Of a DNA stretch of 64,000 nt, positions 13,711 through 22,728 are shown in pieces. The translations under genes and the position numbers were made by a program. How positions within the stretch are numbered: position 1 is the stretch's first letter; each line of letters opens with the position of its first letter. Origin of the DNA: a virus; IMG/VR virus record IMGVR_UViG_3300042898_006156, positions 1 through 64,000 of that record; one strand, 5' to 3'. The notes below the pieces were generated by a model, which made no database searches, had not been told where the DNA came from, and was given only the letters and a program-made list of their open reading frames with translations.

Positions 13711-16507
13711 TAATCGTATAGTAATAGCAAATAAAGAATTATTTATTTCAATTTTCAAGTCTGTTGGAAAAGATTATAACAGCTATAAAGAAATTGTAAA
13801 TAAATATAATTCAGTATTTAAGCCTCTTGCTGCTTGGATGTTGGCAAGAGATTCTGATGAAAATGCTATTAACGATATTGTTAGTCATTTAACCCAATAT
13901 ATAAATCGTAAAAAATTAAATCCGGCCAATATCAAAGTATCTAAAAGTTTTGTTGTTATAAATGACGAGCAATTTGATGACTTGATGGCACTTATTGATT
14001 TTGTTCACGGTAATTTCCCTATAGCAAAAAAACAAGAAGAAAGAGTAGAACAATCTGAAACTAGTCATACTCCTATCCTCACTGGCGACGGAATTAAGGT
14101 TTTTAAAGTAGAAAAAGCTCAAGACAGCAAACAATTAGCTGCAGATACTTCTTGGTGTATTGCTTATCCAGGCGAAAATAATATGTGGCAAAGTTATAGA
14201 AGCAATCAAGCTGCTACATTTTATATTGTATGGGACGAAAATCCACCCACTCCTAATCAAAGAAAAGTGGCTCTGCAATTTAATAATAACAACGTTCAAA
14301 TTACTGATATTCCCAATAGAACAGGTTTTAATTTATCTGATGACATTTCTTTCCAATATGAAGGAAAAATGATTACCGGAAGAGATATTCCCACATATCT
14401 TACTTATTTAAAAAGTAAAGGAGTGGATATAGATGCTACAACAACTAATCCTGAAACTGGCGAAGAAGAAAAAATATTAATAAATAAACCTCTTACACCA
14501 GAAGAAAAATTAGAAACTGGTTTAGGTAATTACGTTAAACGCCAAGATATAAATGTTGATGATGTAAAAAGTTGGTCTACTGGAAAATTTGTTTTAAGAA
14601 GTACTACAAAAGATGGATTTATCAAAGACAATGGAGATAATACTTATTTACTTTCTAATCAAAGGTATGTAGTAAAACCAATTGAAATCCCTGAAGAAAT
14701 GATTGCTGAAAAAACGCATTTAGGCAAAAGTGCAGGAATGTTGCCTTCAGATTCAACGGCTCATTTATTAGAATCTATAACCATTGAATCTGATAGCGTC
14801 AAAACATATCTTTCCAAATTCATCGGTATGGGTTGGATATTACCCAATGATATTTTTGAATATTTATTTGATGTTCCTGGTGGCAAAGATTATTTAATTC
14901 AATATGTAAATACTGGATTAGAATTACCTCGCACTCAAAGAGAAAAAATAAAAACCAATAATCAATTATTTAATTCATATGTCAAGCAACAATTATCTGC
15001 TTGGGAACTGGGACATAATAATGGTGAGATATTAGAATATCTCGACCCTAACAACCCTAGTGATAAAGAAAAAGTTTTAAAAGCATTTTCTAAAACCAAA
15101 AATTTTAGTGGAATTCCTCAAAATTGGAAAGAGAATGTACCTCAAATTGGAGTATCTGTTGCTACCGCTGGCGATGATTTTAATTTCAATGATCCTTTAG
15201 CTGAAAAATTAGCTATTGCTAAAGGTTTGTTTAAAGTTTATCAAAAAAATCCAACTTTAGAAAATACAAGAATTTATCTACATACTCCAGAAGCTATTGA
15301 ACCTTTAAGAGCACAAGCAGAAGCAGATGGATATAATGCTGAAGTTCTTAATTCTCCAAGTAATTTTGCTTCATTTGCTGGAAGATTTACATTAATTCCT
15401 GATGAATTTAAGAATCTTCCTGAATTTTATGAAATATCTAAAATTGCAGTAGCTTCTTACAAAACAAGACTTGACTTTATTCAAAAAATTAGAAGTAAAG
15501 ATGAATCTGAACTAACTCAAGATGATTTAGAAACTGGTGTTGCATTAGTTTTAGTAACTGGGCAAGGTGTTCAATATACTGCATTAGAAAATTCTGGAAA
15601 ATTCTGGAATTATTTATATGATAATTTTGAAAGATATTATAGTGGTAGATTTAGTAGAGTTGGATTAGAAAAGAGAGAAATTCCAGACGATGTTGATCAG
15701 GAAGATGAAGACTTTGATGAGGAAGAATATCCAACTTATGATGACCCTGGTGAACAAAAATGGATAATTAATGCAAGTTTATCTAAAATTCCAAAATATG
15801 CATTGATAAATGAGCCTGATTTAAGAGAAAAATTCTTAAGTAGATTTAGTCCAAAGCTTCTTGTCCATAAACTTTTAGAATCTCCAAGTTCTGAAAATGG
15901 GGCCAATTTAGCTGCAGAATATATAAACAGTATCGAAGATCTTCCAATTTCAATAACAATGTACTTAACATATAATAAAAATCCTATAACAGAAAAAATA
16001 TTAAAAACGTCAAGTTTAGATGAATATAATAATTATATGAAAAAGAATCGTAGTCAATTAGATATAAGAGACTATGCAAGATTATTAAATTTTTATCCTT
16101 TTATTAGTGATCAAATTTCAGACCAGATGTTATTAAGACAATGGAAAAATATGAAATCTGTAGGTATTAATAATACTGAACAATTTGAAGTGTTTAATTC
16201 TTTAATTAATACAAGACCAGAATTTTTTAGAAATCATTGGCAAGAAATAGATTTATTTCCTGTTTGGATAAATGAATTAAAAGAAAGAAATATTATCGGT
16301 ACACAAAAACCTCAACCAATTCAAGAAACTGATGAACAGATGCAAGAAAGCTTAAATAATGTTTTCAAGAATATGTCTGCTTTACCTAATGATGAAGATG
16401 TATTAGCTTCTGTTAAATCTATGCTGAAAATCGCTCAAAAACTTGATATTAAAAAAGAATATAGGTTAGCAGATAAACTAACCTATATATTGACAAAAAA
16501 GATATAA
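13703..16507 (+). CDS. Giant PcfJ-related protein with C-terminal tag, copy 2
   Basis: 934 aa and collinear with the upstream paralogue: KPLAAWMLARD near the N-terminus, the core DTSWCIAYPGENNMWQSYRS...PNQRKVALQF at about 150-195, then NPETGEEEKILINKP, an acidic central segment (about 655-690) and the C-terminal tag SVKSMLKIAQKLDIKKEYRLAD. Conservation of the core and tag against drift in the middle indicates selection on those two parts. Co-transcribed with copy 1. It converges on the PcfJ-like gene at 16511. Confidence 0.75.
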   Translation: MFNNRIVIANKELFISIFKSVGKDYNSYKEIVNKYNSVFKPLAAWMLARDSDENAINDIVSHLTQYINRKKLNPANIKVSKSFVVINDEQFDDLMALIDFVHGNFPIAKKQEERVEQSETSHTPILTGDGIKVFKVEKAQDSKQLAADTSWCIAYPGENNMWQSYRSNQAATFYIVWDENPPTPNQRKVALQFNNNNVQITDIPNRTGFNLSDDISFQYEGKMITGRDIPTYLTYLKSKGVDIDATTTNPETGEEEKILINKPLTPEEKLETGLGNYVKRQDINVDDVKSWSTGKFVLRSTTKDGFIKDNGDNTYLLSNQRYVVKPIEIPEEMIAEKTHLGKSAGMLPSDSTAHLLESITIESDSVKTYLSKFIGMGWILPNDIFEYLFDVPGGKDYLIQYVNTGLELPRTQREKIKTNNQLFNSYVKQQLSAWELGHNNGEILEYLDPNNPSDKEKVLKAFSKTKNFSGIPQNWKENVPQIGVSVATAGDDFNFNDPLAEKLAIAKGLFKVYQKNPTLENTRIYLHTPEAIEPLRAQAEADGYNAEVLNSPSNFASFAGRFTLIPDEFKNLPEFYEISKIAVASYKTRLDFIQKIRSKDESELTQDDLETGVALVLVTGQGVQYTALENSGKFWNYLYDNFERYYSGRFSRVGLEKREIPDDVDQEDEDFDEEEYPTYDDPGEQKWIINASLSKIPKYALINEPDLREKFLSRFSPKLLVHKLLESPSSENGANLAAEYINSIEDLPISITMYLTYNKNPITEKILKTSSLDEYNNYMKKNRSQLDIRDYARLLNFYPFISDQISDQMLLRQWKNMKSVGINNTEQFEVFNSLINTRPEFFRNHWQEIDLFPVWINELKERNIIGTQKPQPIQETDEQMQESLNNVFKNMSALPNDEDVLASVKSMLKIAQKLDIKKEYRLADKLTYILTKKI

Positions 16508-16510
16508 TTC

Positions 16511-18286
16511 TTATTCAAAATCATCTGGAAGTACGAGTTCTTCCTCACCATCTTCCAGTTGTTTCTTTCTATGTCTAGCTAAATTAAAAGATTCACCTTC
16601 TGGAAGGTCCTGGAATCTTAATTGAGCTGGATCTTCAGTATACATTTGAGAGCCAGTGATATAACTCATTTTTGGTTTGTATTCAACATCATAATCTTGT
16701 AAATTAGGCAAAGTGAATTGGACACCTAATAATTCTTCAAACTTTTGCACTGATTCATTATTCTCATATGTTGCAAAAATCTTTTTAGCTATTTCTAAAC
16801 TTAATTTATCTGAAGAAGTATCCATAGCCCCATAGGTAGATTGATCTAAATCAAATTCATTTTCATCTAAGCTGAAACCAAAATTATCATTCATATATCT
16901 TGCATGCTCATCATATTGATCAGCGAAATGATAAAGCAAATCTGTCAATGGATTATTTCTTAATAGATTTTCTGCTGTCTTGAGCTTGTATGCATCTACA
17001 CCACCACGAAGCTCATAAAATTCTTGTTCTTGTGCTAGATCAGGTAAATAAATATCATCAACTTCTCTTTTTAATTTATCAAAAGCAACACTTACAACAG
17101 TGTCTGCTAATTCATTGATGTCATAATCTTCTAAAGAAAAAGTTCTTCCATAGGGTTTGCTTTTTAATCCTTCTTCTATAGCACTTGTAGCTTCTTTGAC
17201 AAGATCAACCATATTAGCATTTCTTATATTTTGCTCAGTAAATTCATCTTGGTTAAAATCTTCAGAAGTAATTCCAAATCTAGCAAAATCTCCATTGTCA
17301 TCATCATCGCCATAGTCTTCAAGATATGGCCCATAAGCAGATTCAGTTATAGAATATCTTAAATCATCAGGATAAGTAGACCAATCTACTTCACTCGGAT
17401 CCCATTCACTAGCTCTTTGATGAACCCAACCTTCACCAGCTTTTTTGTTAATATCATCTCTGCCTTCAAAGAATTCTGCAATTTTTTCTACTTTATCTTC
17501 ATCGTGAATTTCAGAATTGTTTGGGCCTTTAATTTGCTTTACTTTTCCATCTCTGCCAACTTCAATTGTAGCTTCTGGATTGTTAAACTTATTACGCAAA
17601 GAGTAAATTGTGCAATCTCCATATTCAACAGATTTAGCATATGAACCAACACAGTGATGCATAAAATTGCCTTCAACATCTAAATCATTCGGATCTTCCA
17701 CTCTTACTATCATAGAACCGTCTTCAAATCTGTGAACAATCTTTTCATCAACTAATTGCCCAGATTCATCTCTCTTAAATGGTAAATAGAATTTTCCAGA
17801 TCCTCTTTCTGTCATAGCTCTGTGCCATTCATTAGAATCTTCGTATGCTTCTTCAAGTGATTTTGTCCCAATGTTATAGTTAGGATTATCTAAAGTATGT
17901 GCTCTAAAGAAGTCTTGAATCTCATCCAGGTTGTCTTTTATATCACGTAATGGTTTATTGTAATCCCACCTATCATCTCTTGGATCATCTGAAAGTTTAT
18001 TAGCTCTTTGAAGTTTATATTGATATAATGCCCAACTTTGAAATCTTGGATCATAATCTTGAACAAGTTGTTTTTCAGTTCCAGATGGCTTATATCCAGA
18101 TTCAAATAAACTTTTTAAATCATCTATCATCATAGAAGGATTCTGATTCAATGCACCAATAGCTTTACCTTTTTTGTCATTAGGTAAACTATGCACAAAC
18201 TGAATAATCTGATCACTCACGCCTTTTGATTGCAAGGCATTGATTGCATCTTCTATCGCTGCTAAAATTGTTCTGTTATACCACAT
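16511..18286 (-). CDS. PcfJ-like protein, 591 aa
   Basis: Begins MWYNRTILAAIEDAINALQS. At about residues 190-265 it carries DVEGNFMHHCVGSYAKSVEYG, IYSLRNKF, ATIEV and VKQIKGPNN, the classic PcfJ-like layout (GxxMxHCVGxY...SLR...A-T-I-E-V...Q-x-x-G-x-x-N). PcfJ-like proteins occur in conjugative plasmids and many phages; no biochemical role is established that I can cite. The rest is acidic and helical. It overlaps by one base with the next MWY gene upstream, so it belongs to the unit 20143-16511. Confidence 0.8.
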   Translation of the reverse strand: MWYNRTILAAIEDAINALQSKGVSDQIIQFVHSLPNDKKGKAIGALNQNPSMMIDDLKSLFESGYKPSGTEKQLVQDYDPRFQSWALYQYKLQRANKLSDDPRDDRWDYNKPLRDIKDNLDEIQDFFRAHTLDNPNYNIGTKSLEEAYEDSNEWHRAMTERGSGKFYLPFKRDESGQLVDEKIVHRFEDGSMIVRVEDPNDLDVEGNFMHHCVGSYAKSVEYGDCTIYSLRNKFNNPEATIEVGRDGKVKQIKGPNNSEIHDEDKVEKIAEFFEGRDDINKKAGEGWVHQRASEWDPSEVDWSTYPDDLRYSITESAYGPYLEDYGDDDDNGDFARFGITSEDFNQDEFTEQNIRNANMVDLVKEATSAIEEGLKSKPYGRTFSLEDYDINELADTVVSVAFDKLKREVDDIYLPDLAQEQEFYELRGGVDAYKLKTAENLLRNNPLTDLLYHFADQYDEHARYMNDNFGFSLDENEFDLDQSTYGAMDTSSDKLSLEIAKKIFATYENNESVQKFEELLGVQFTLPNLQDYDVEYKPKMSYITGSQMYTEDPAQLRFQDLPEGESFNLARHRKKQLEDGEEELVLPDDFE

Positions 18287-18681
18287 TATGTTTTACTCAA
18301 TATATTATTTAAATGCTTATGTAATTCTGGTTCTATTTCAGAAAGAGCTTTTATATCATTCCTATTGTTATTAATTTGGTCATAATGATCTCTATACACA
18401 TTAATCATATTTGCGAAAGAAGATTGATCCATTTTATAATCAGGATCATTTAATATAGTGTCCAACATTATTTTTGATTGTGCGTGGTCAAATAATAATG
18501 GATCTATTACCATTTGTTGTAAATATATATTTGCATCCTGACCAAATTTATTGTCAATTTCTGGTTGAGAATCACCTTTGAAATTTTTATTCATGGGTAA
18601 TCTATTTTTATAATCATCTTTCTGTTGTGTTGGATATCTATAAAATGGAACAGACATATCTTGAGCTTTTCGATACCACAT
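18286..18681 (-). CDS. Hypothetical protein with MWY start, 131 aa
   Basis: Starts MWYRKAQDMSVPFYRYPTQQ, the same MWY(K/R)xAQ beginning as the ADP-ribosyltransferase gene upstream. The body is polar and helical (ANMINVYRDHYDQINNNRNDI). No family recognised. Its stop overlaps the start of the PcfJ-like gene. Confidence 0.7.
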   Translation of the reverse strand: MWYRKAQDMSVPFYRYPTQQKDDYKNRLPMNKNFKGDSQPEIDNKFGQDANIYLQQMVIDPLLFDHAQSKIMLDTILNDPDYKMDQSSFANMINVYRDHYDQINNNRNDIKALSEIEPELHKHLNNILSKT

Positions 18682-18700
18682 ATTAATAAGTTTCTTACAA

Positions 18701-18736
18701 AAAAAGAAGCCCCCCTTTATTGGGAGGCTTCTTTTT
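18701..18736 (-). terminator. Intrinsic terminator
   Basis: On the minus strand AAAAAGAAGCCTCCC, short loop, GGGGGGCTTCTTTTTTT. The stem includes the stop codon of the gene ending at 18717. Confidence 0.8.
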
Positions 18737-19079
18737 CACATAACCAAAGATAATTATTTATTTTTTGGACTACATCACAACTTGTTTCGTAAAATCCACC
18801 TAAAGAATTTTCCACTTCTAAATGTAAATCTAATTCATCTATTATATTGGATATCGCTTTGTGAGAAACGAATGATCCTTTAGGCTGCCAAATATTATCT
18901 ATTTTTTCATATGAATTTAATTCAAATTCGATAAGAAATTCTTTCATTATTTCATTGAAATTTATTTTTGAAGAATCTAATCTTTGTGTTTTAAGTAAAT
19001 TATAAAAATCTTTTTCTGAAAAACATCTATTATTTTCCATCATACACTCGATGAAAACTACAGCAAAGAATTCTTCCAT
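18717..19079 (-). CDS. Hypothetical protein, 120 aa
   Basis: Begins MEEFFAVVFIECMMENNRCF; the body suggests a winged-helix-like mixed fold (FYNLLKTQRLDSSKINFNEIMKEFLIEFELN...GSFVSHKAISNIIDEL) but there is no firm match. Its first 22 bases overlap the 3' end of the ADP-ribosyltransferase-like gene, so translation is coupled. A partner or immunity role for that enzyme is possible on position alone. Confidence 0.65.
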   Translation of the reverse strand: MEEFFAVVFIECMMENNRCFSEKDFYNLLKTQRLDSSKINFNEIMKEFLIEFELNSYEKIDNIWQPKGSFVSHKAISNIIDELDLHLEVENSLGGFYETSCDVVQKINNYLWLCEKEASQ

Positions 19080-20143
19080 AAATTAATTCTACCACTCTTT
19101 GCAGTGATGACAGGATTACGAGGATCAAATTCAAGATTTTCTCTGGCGTGTTTTATGTTTTCCGGATCCCAAGTAATGTAATGTTTTATTGGTTTATCCT
19201 CTGAATACGACCTGAAAAATTCATTAGGATCCATAATAATACTGTCATACCCTAATGAATTTAAGAATCTTTGAATAATCTCACCCTTGAAATCTTTGCT
19301 GTCATCATCAAAAGCTGCAAGAAATCCTTTTAAATAATCCATCATCATTACAGCTGAAACTTTGCCGTCAACAGATCCAGTCGTCGTTTGAATCAAATCT
19401 TCACACATTTGATATGCATCACTTGAGTTCATATAATCCATCAAAATATTGTAAAGTTTTAGAATAACTGTCTTGTATGAATTATTATCAGACTCATCAA
19501 CGTCATTTTCATTCAAAAATTCTAATGTTTCGTTTGTATCATCAACAAAAGTTTTTTCTGGATGTTCTGTATCATTTTCAGAAGTTAAATGAATTGGATT
19601 TTTCATTCTTATGTGAGCGGGAATTACTCTTGGTTTATTTGAGCCTAAAACAGTATCTTTTGCAATTTTTTCTACTAAGTATTGTAGGCTTGCAACAGTA
19701 CCATCTTCGTTAAAATAAGGGCGATATCTTGGATCATCACCATATAAGTTCCATAGATAATAAGAGTCTTCATTATCTTCATCAATCAATTCATATTGCA
19801 AATCTGTAATTTTTAATTTTTGATCTTTTCCAGAACCAGTGTAATTCTGTGTGGCATCTTGCTCATCACTTGTGAAATAAAATCCTTGACCAAAAGCATT
19901 AGATGAGACACCTTTATTTATGTCAAATCTGTCAAATTCGTGTGTAGTTCCATGATAGACAGTTTGCTCTGGCACGTAATGATCTTTAGCCCAATCATTG
20001 AAGAATAAACTTTGAGGTTCTTTTTGTGTTTCTAAAAGCTCTGGAGATTTCGCTTTCTGTTCTGATTTTTCTTTACTTTTAGGCTGGGATTGTTCTACAT
20101 CTAAACCAGGAAGTTGTAATTGTTGTGCTAATTTATACCACAT
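19058..20143 (-). CDS. ADP-ribosyltransferase-like protein with MWY tag
   Basis: 361 aa. It begins MWYKLAQQLQLPGLDVEQ with a charged linker. The transferase-like domain starts at about residue 60: VYHGTTHEFDRFD, then GQGFYFTSDEQDATQNY, and late GYDSIIMDP...HYITWDPENIKHA. This is the H (YHGT) and Y (FYF) arrangement of H-Y-(E/Q) ADP-ribosyltransferases with the usual closing strand and 'peqIK' motif. It would transfer ADP-ribose from NAD+ to a host or phage protein. T4 Alt is a known virion-injected example; the N-terminal tag fits that model but delivery is inferred. The catalytic third residue is not certain from sequence alone. Confidence 0.75.
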   Translation of the reverse strand: MWYKLAQQLQLPGLDVEQSQPKSKEKSEQKAKSPELLETQKEPQSLFFNDWAKDHYVPEQTVYHGTTHEFDRFDINKGVSSNAFGQGFYFTSDEQDATQNYTGSGKDQKLKITDLQYELIDEDNEDSYYLWNLYGDDPRYRPYFNEDGTVASLQYLVEKIAKDTVLGSNKPRVIPAHIRMKNPIHLTSENDTEHPEKTFVDDTNETLEFLNENDVDESDNNSYKTVILKLYNILMDYMNSSDAYQMCEDLIQTTTGSVDGKVSAVMMMDYLKGFLAAFDDDSKDFKGEIIQRFLNSLGYDSIIMDPNEFFRSYSEDKPIKHYITWDPENIKHARENLEFDPRNPVITAKSGRINLWKNSLL

Positions 20144-20185
20144 AATTTTTTCTTATTACCTATACTATCTCTGTACAAATTATCT

Positions 20186-20557
20186 ATGCTTAAAAAATCT
20201 TGTACTATCCAAGAACCATTTTCCGCAAATAAGATGTATGCTCCTGTTGCTCGTGGAAAAATGGTGAAAAGCAAAAAATATAATGATTGGATAGAAAAGA
20301 ATGTCTCAATCATTAAAGATAATTTATTACCAGCAACAAATTATCCAATAGAAATAGAAATTCTTATTCTTGCTAACACTCAATGGAAAATGAGAAGCGA
20401 TCCAGATAATATTATAAAACCTATTGTTGATCTACTTGTAAGAGCAGAAATAATACCCGATGATACAAGCCGATTTGTTGAATCAGTCAAAGTAAGATAT
20501 TTGCAAGGATTCGGTTCTCCCACCACTTGCATTTCTTATTCTATTGTTGATAATTAA
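20186..20557 (+). CDS. RusA-type Holliday junction resolvase
   Basis: 123 aa, normal for RusA. A short N-terminal strand (MYAPVARGKMVKSKKYNDWI) leads to the hallmark RSDPDNIIKPIVDLLVRAEIIPDD, whose Asp residues bind the metal. The enzyme cuts four-way junctions during recombination or before packaging. It is transcribed divergently from the ADP-ribosyltransferase gene. A second RusA-like gene lies at 47524-48066. Confidence 0.85.
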   Translation: MLKKSCTIQEPFSANKMYAPVARGKMVKSKKYNDWIEKNVSIIKDNLLPATNYPIEIEILILANTQWKMRSDPDNIIKPIVDLLVRAEIIPDDTSRFVESVKVRYLQGFGSPTTCISYSIVDN

Positions 20558-20661
20558 TAAATTGACCAAGCTAAAATAAATATTGGAATGAAAATTGCCA
20601 ATAGTGTTAAGACCACCATTAAACAAATTATCAACTCCATCGGTGATAATTTAAACCTCAT
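20554..20661 (-). CDS. Single-pass membrane peptide, 35 aa
   Basis: MRFKLSPMELIICLMVVLTL and a further hydrophobic run to the end, with a basic N-terminus. A strong GGAGGG sits seven bases before the ATG. It is one of several tiny membrane peptides in 20-29 kb with the same kind of ribosome site. Its stop overlaps the RusA stop tail-to-tail. Confidence 0.6.
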   Translation of the reverse strand: MRFKLSPMELIICLMVVLTLLAIFIPIFILAWSIY

Positions 20662-20771
20662 AAGAATACCCTCCAAAAGTTATATTCTTATTCTATTTAA
20701 TTGCTTTGGATGCTTCTAAAAAAATAATTCTTAAATAGAAATATCCCCTATATTATAGGGGATATTTTTAG

Positions 20772-20843
20772 TAGCTCCATTAAGAATCGAACTTAAAATT
20801 AAACTTTAGAAGAGTCTTGTTATATCCGTTTAACTATAGAGCC
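20772..20843 (-). tRNA. tRNA-Arg (anticodon TCT)
   Basis: A full cloverleaf on the minus strand: acceptor GGCTCTA/TGGAGCT, D stem GTTA/TAAC, anticodon stem AGACT/AGTTT with loop CTTCTAA, T-arm TTAAG-TTCGATT-CTTAA. CCA is not encoded. It reads AGA, a codon common in this AT-rich genome. Confidence 0.85.
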
Positions 20844-20876
20844 GTATCAAACTTACAAACTAATTATACCACAACT

Positions 20877-21056
20877 TTACATCTGCGCACTAACAACTTC
20901 AACTTTTTTCTTTGATTTTTCAAGTTTATATTCAATTGTTTTGCCGGTGTTTAAATATATATTTAACCAACGATTTAATTCTTTTAATTGAGCATAAGTC
21001 ATTTCAAGAGTCTTCTCCTCAAAATTTTCATCAATAATTGTGATCTTGTGTTTCAT
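20877..21056 (-). CDS. Hypothetical protein, 59 aa
   Basis: Starts MKHKITIIDENFEEKTLEMT and continues with a helix (AQLKELNRWLNIYLN) and a lysine-rich tail. No family recognised. A promoter at 21063-21090 ends six bases before the ATG. Confidence 0.65.
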   Translation of the reverse strand: MKHKITIIDENFEEKTLEMTYAQLKELNRWLNIYLNTGKTIEYKLEKSKKKVEVVSAQM

Positions 21057-21062
21057 AAGGAT

Positions 21063-21090
21063 AGCATACCACGATTTAGGTATAATGCAA
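21063..21090 (-). promoter_or_regulatory. Sigma70-like promoter, leaderless position
   Basis: On the minus strand TTGCAT, 16-base spacer ending TGG, TATGCT, six bases, ATG at 21056. A plus-strand TATAAT (21081-21086) overlaps it and probably serves the gene at 21096. Confidence 0.65.
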
Positions 21091-21095
21091 GTAAG

Positions 21096-21503
21096 ATGAA
21101 AATAATTGATATCTATAATTTATCCAGAAAAACCTCATTCCCAATTGAAGATATATTTAATTTAAAAGATTATGGCAGAAAAATCTTTTTAATACATAAC
21201 AATATTGGAGCTGATTGGGAAATGTTAAAGAAAAATGTCCCTGGTTTACAAGGACATTTTATAGAAACAAATTTAAATAAATTTTATATTGTTAGTTTGA
21301 ATGACAAACCGTTCATTCTTGTTAATTATGATAAAGTTTTACAGTATTTCACACCATATTCCACAGATCCATCTCTATATCAAACTTTTATGAAACTACT
21401 GATCGCTCATTCTGATTTATCATATTGTCATTTTGCTGCAGACAAAGATTTGAATATTCTTTTACCTGATGAAGATGGATATGATCAACAATTTGAAGAT
21501 TGA
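21096..21503 (+). CDS. Hypothetical protein, 135 aa
   Basis: Start at 21096 (MKIIDIYNLSRKTSFPIEDI), nine bases after TATAAT; an upstream in-frame start would overlap the opposing gene heavily. The middle reads GADWEMLKKNVPGLQGHFIETNLNKFYIVSLNDKPFILVNYD. No family recognised. Confidence 0.65.
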   Translation: MKIIDIYNLSRKTSFPIEDIFNLKDYGRKIFLIHNNIGADWEMLKKNVPGLQGHFIETNLNKFYIVSLNDKPFILVNYDKVLQYFTPYSTDPSLYQTFMKLLIAHSDLSYCHFAADKDLNILLPDEDGYDQQFED

Positions 21504-21521
21504 AATTTTGAAATGTATAAT
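21493..21521 (+). promoter_or_regulatory. Sigma70-like promoter, leaderless position
   Basis: TTGAAG (21493-21498), 17-base spacer, TATAAT (21516-21521), six bases, ATG at 21528. The -35 lies inside the end of the preceding gene. Confidence 0.65.
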
Positions 21522-21527
21522 ACAATA

Positions 21528-22472
21528 ATGAAAAAAGCACTCATCACTGGAATAAATGGAAGCGGAGCAACTTATTTAGCAGAACATCTTTCTAATATTC
21601 CTGACATACAAATTCAAGGTATTTCTAGATGGCATACAGACAGAAAAATTAAATCTGGGTTTTCAAAGATCCAAATGTTTGAATGCGATTTGACAGATCT
21701 TGGAAGTGTAATTAGAACTCTTGAAATTGCAAAACCAGACTTTATATTTCACCTAGCATCAAACGCTAATGTGAAATTATCATTTACAACTCCAATCTCA
21801 GTCTTCAATAATAATGTAAATGGAACACTTAATTTATTAGAAGCTTTAAGAATTTTAAATCAAAAACCAATGCTTCAATTTTGTGGTACTTCTGAAGTTT
21901 ATGGACAAGTAAGACCAGATGAAATTCCAATCAAAGAAACTCAAAGCATAGACCCTGTAAATGTTTATGCTATCAGCAAACTGACACAAGAGAAATTGGT
22001 AAAATCATATTTTAAATCTTACAATATTCCTTGTGTTATTACTCGATCTTTTGGCTACATTAATCCAAGAAGACCAGATATCTTTTCTAGCGCATTTGCA
22101 AAACAAATTGTTGATATTGAAAATGGCAAACAAGATATTCTCTATCATGGAAATTTAGATTCAGTCAGAACTTTACTTGATGTAAGAGATATTGTTGAAG
22201 CTTATTGGGTGTCTGCTGAAAAATGCGATCTTGGAGAAGCATACAATATTGGTAGTACAGTTCCAGTAAGAGTTGGAGATTTTCTTGAAGAACTCAAAAA
22301 ACAAGCTAAATGCAAGATTGTTTCAAAAGAAGATCCTAATTTATTAAGACCTGTAGACGTTACCCTTCAAATTCCAAGTGTAGATAAATTTTATGAAAAA
22401 ACAAAGTGGAAACCTAAATATACTTTGGAAGATAGCGTAAAGTTACTTTTAGACTACTACAGAAATCAATAA
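21528..22472 (+). CDS. NAD(P)-dependent sugar dehydratase/epimerase (GDP-mannose 4,6-dehydratase-like)
   Basis: 314 aa, an extended short-chain dehydrogenase. The Rossmann motif is TGINGSGATYLAEHL (about residues 7-21), the catalytic Ser and Tyr-x3-Lys are in GTSEVYG and YAISK, and the substrate side has RPDIFSSAFAKQIV and RTLLDVRDIVEAYW as in GDP-mannose 4,6-dehydratases. It would act on a nucleotide sugar in the cytoplasm. With the glycosyltransferases at 42-44 kb it suggests phage-directed glycan change. The start was chosen because it begins the Rossmann strand and follows TATAAT by six bases. Confidence 0.85.
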   Translation: MKKALITGINGSGATYLAEHLSNIPDIQIQGISRWHTDRKIKSGFSKIQMFECDLTDLGSVIRTLEIAKPDFIFHLASNANVKLSFTTPISVFNNNVNGTLNLLEALRILNQKPMLQFCGTSEVYGQVRPDEIPIKETQSIDPVNVYAISKLTQEKLVKSYFKSYNIPCVITRSFGYINPRRPDIFSSAFAKQIVDIENGKQDILYHGNLDSVRTLLDVRDIVEAYWVSAEKCDLGEAYNIGSTVPVRVGDFLEELKKQAKCKIVSKEDPNLLRPVDVTLQIPSVDKFYEKTKWKPKYTLEDSVKLLLDYYRNQ

Positions 22473-22500
22473 AAAAGGGGAGCTTTGCTCCCCTTTTTTA
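22471..22500. terminator. Bidirectional terminator
   Basis: AAAAAAGGGGAGC, TTT loop, GCTCCCCTTTTTT between convergent genes. Confidence 0.9.
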
Positions 22501-22728
22501 TTGATTTTTATCATCTTCCTTTTCTATCTTAAAATAAACTTTTTCCTCACCATACTCATAAACTAAATAATCTGGACTATTTACAAGATCATTTAATTTT
22601 TCACTCAAAACAAAATTAGGAAAAATAGCTTTCATAATTGCATCTCTTTCTGTTAGTATCCAATTATAATCACTATTTGAGCCCCCAACTTTGCCATTTT
22701 TACCCTCTATAGTGTATTTATATGTCAT
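22498..22728 (-). CDS. Hypothetical protein, 76 aa
   Basis: Begins MTYKYTIEGKNGKVGGSNSD; ends in EEKVYFKIEKEDDKNQ. Small, mixed fold, not recognised. Overlaps the upstream gene stop by four bases. Confidence 0.6.
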   Translation of the reverse strand: MTYKYTIEGKNGKVGGSNSDYNWILTERDAIMKAIFPNFVLSEKLNDLVNSPDYLVYEYGEEKVYFKIEKEDDKNQ

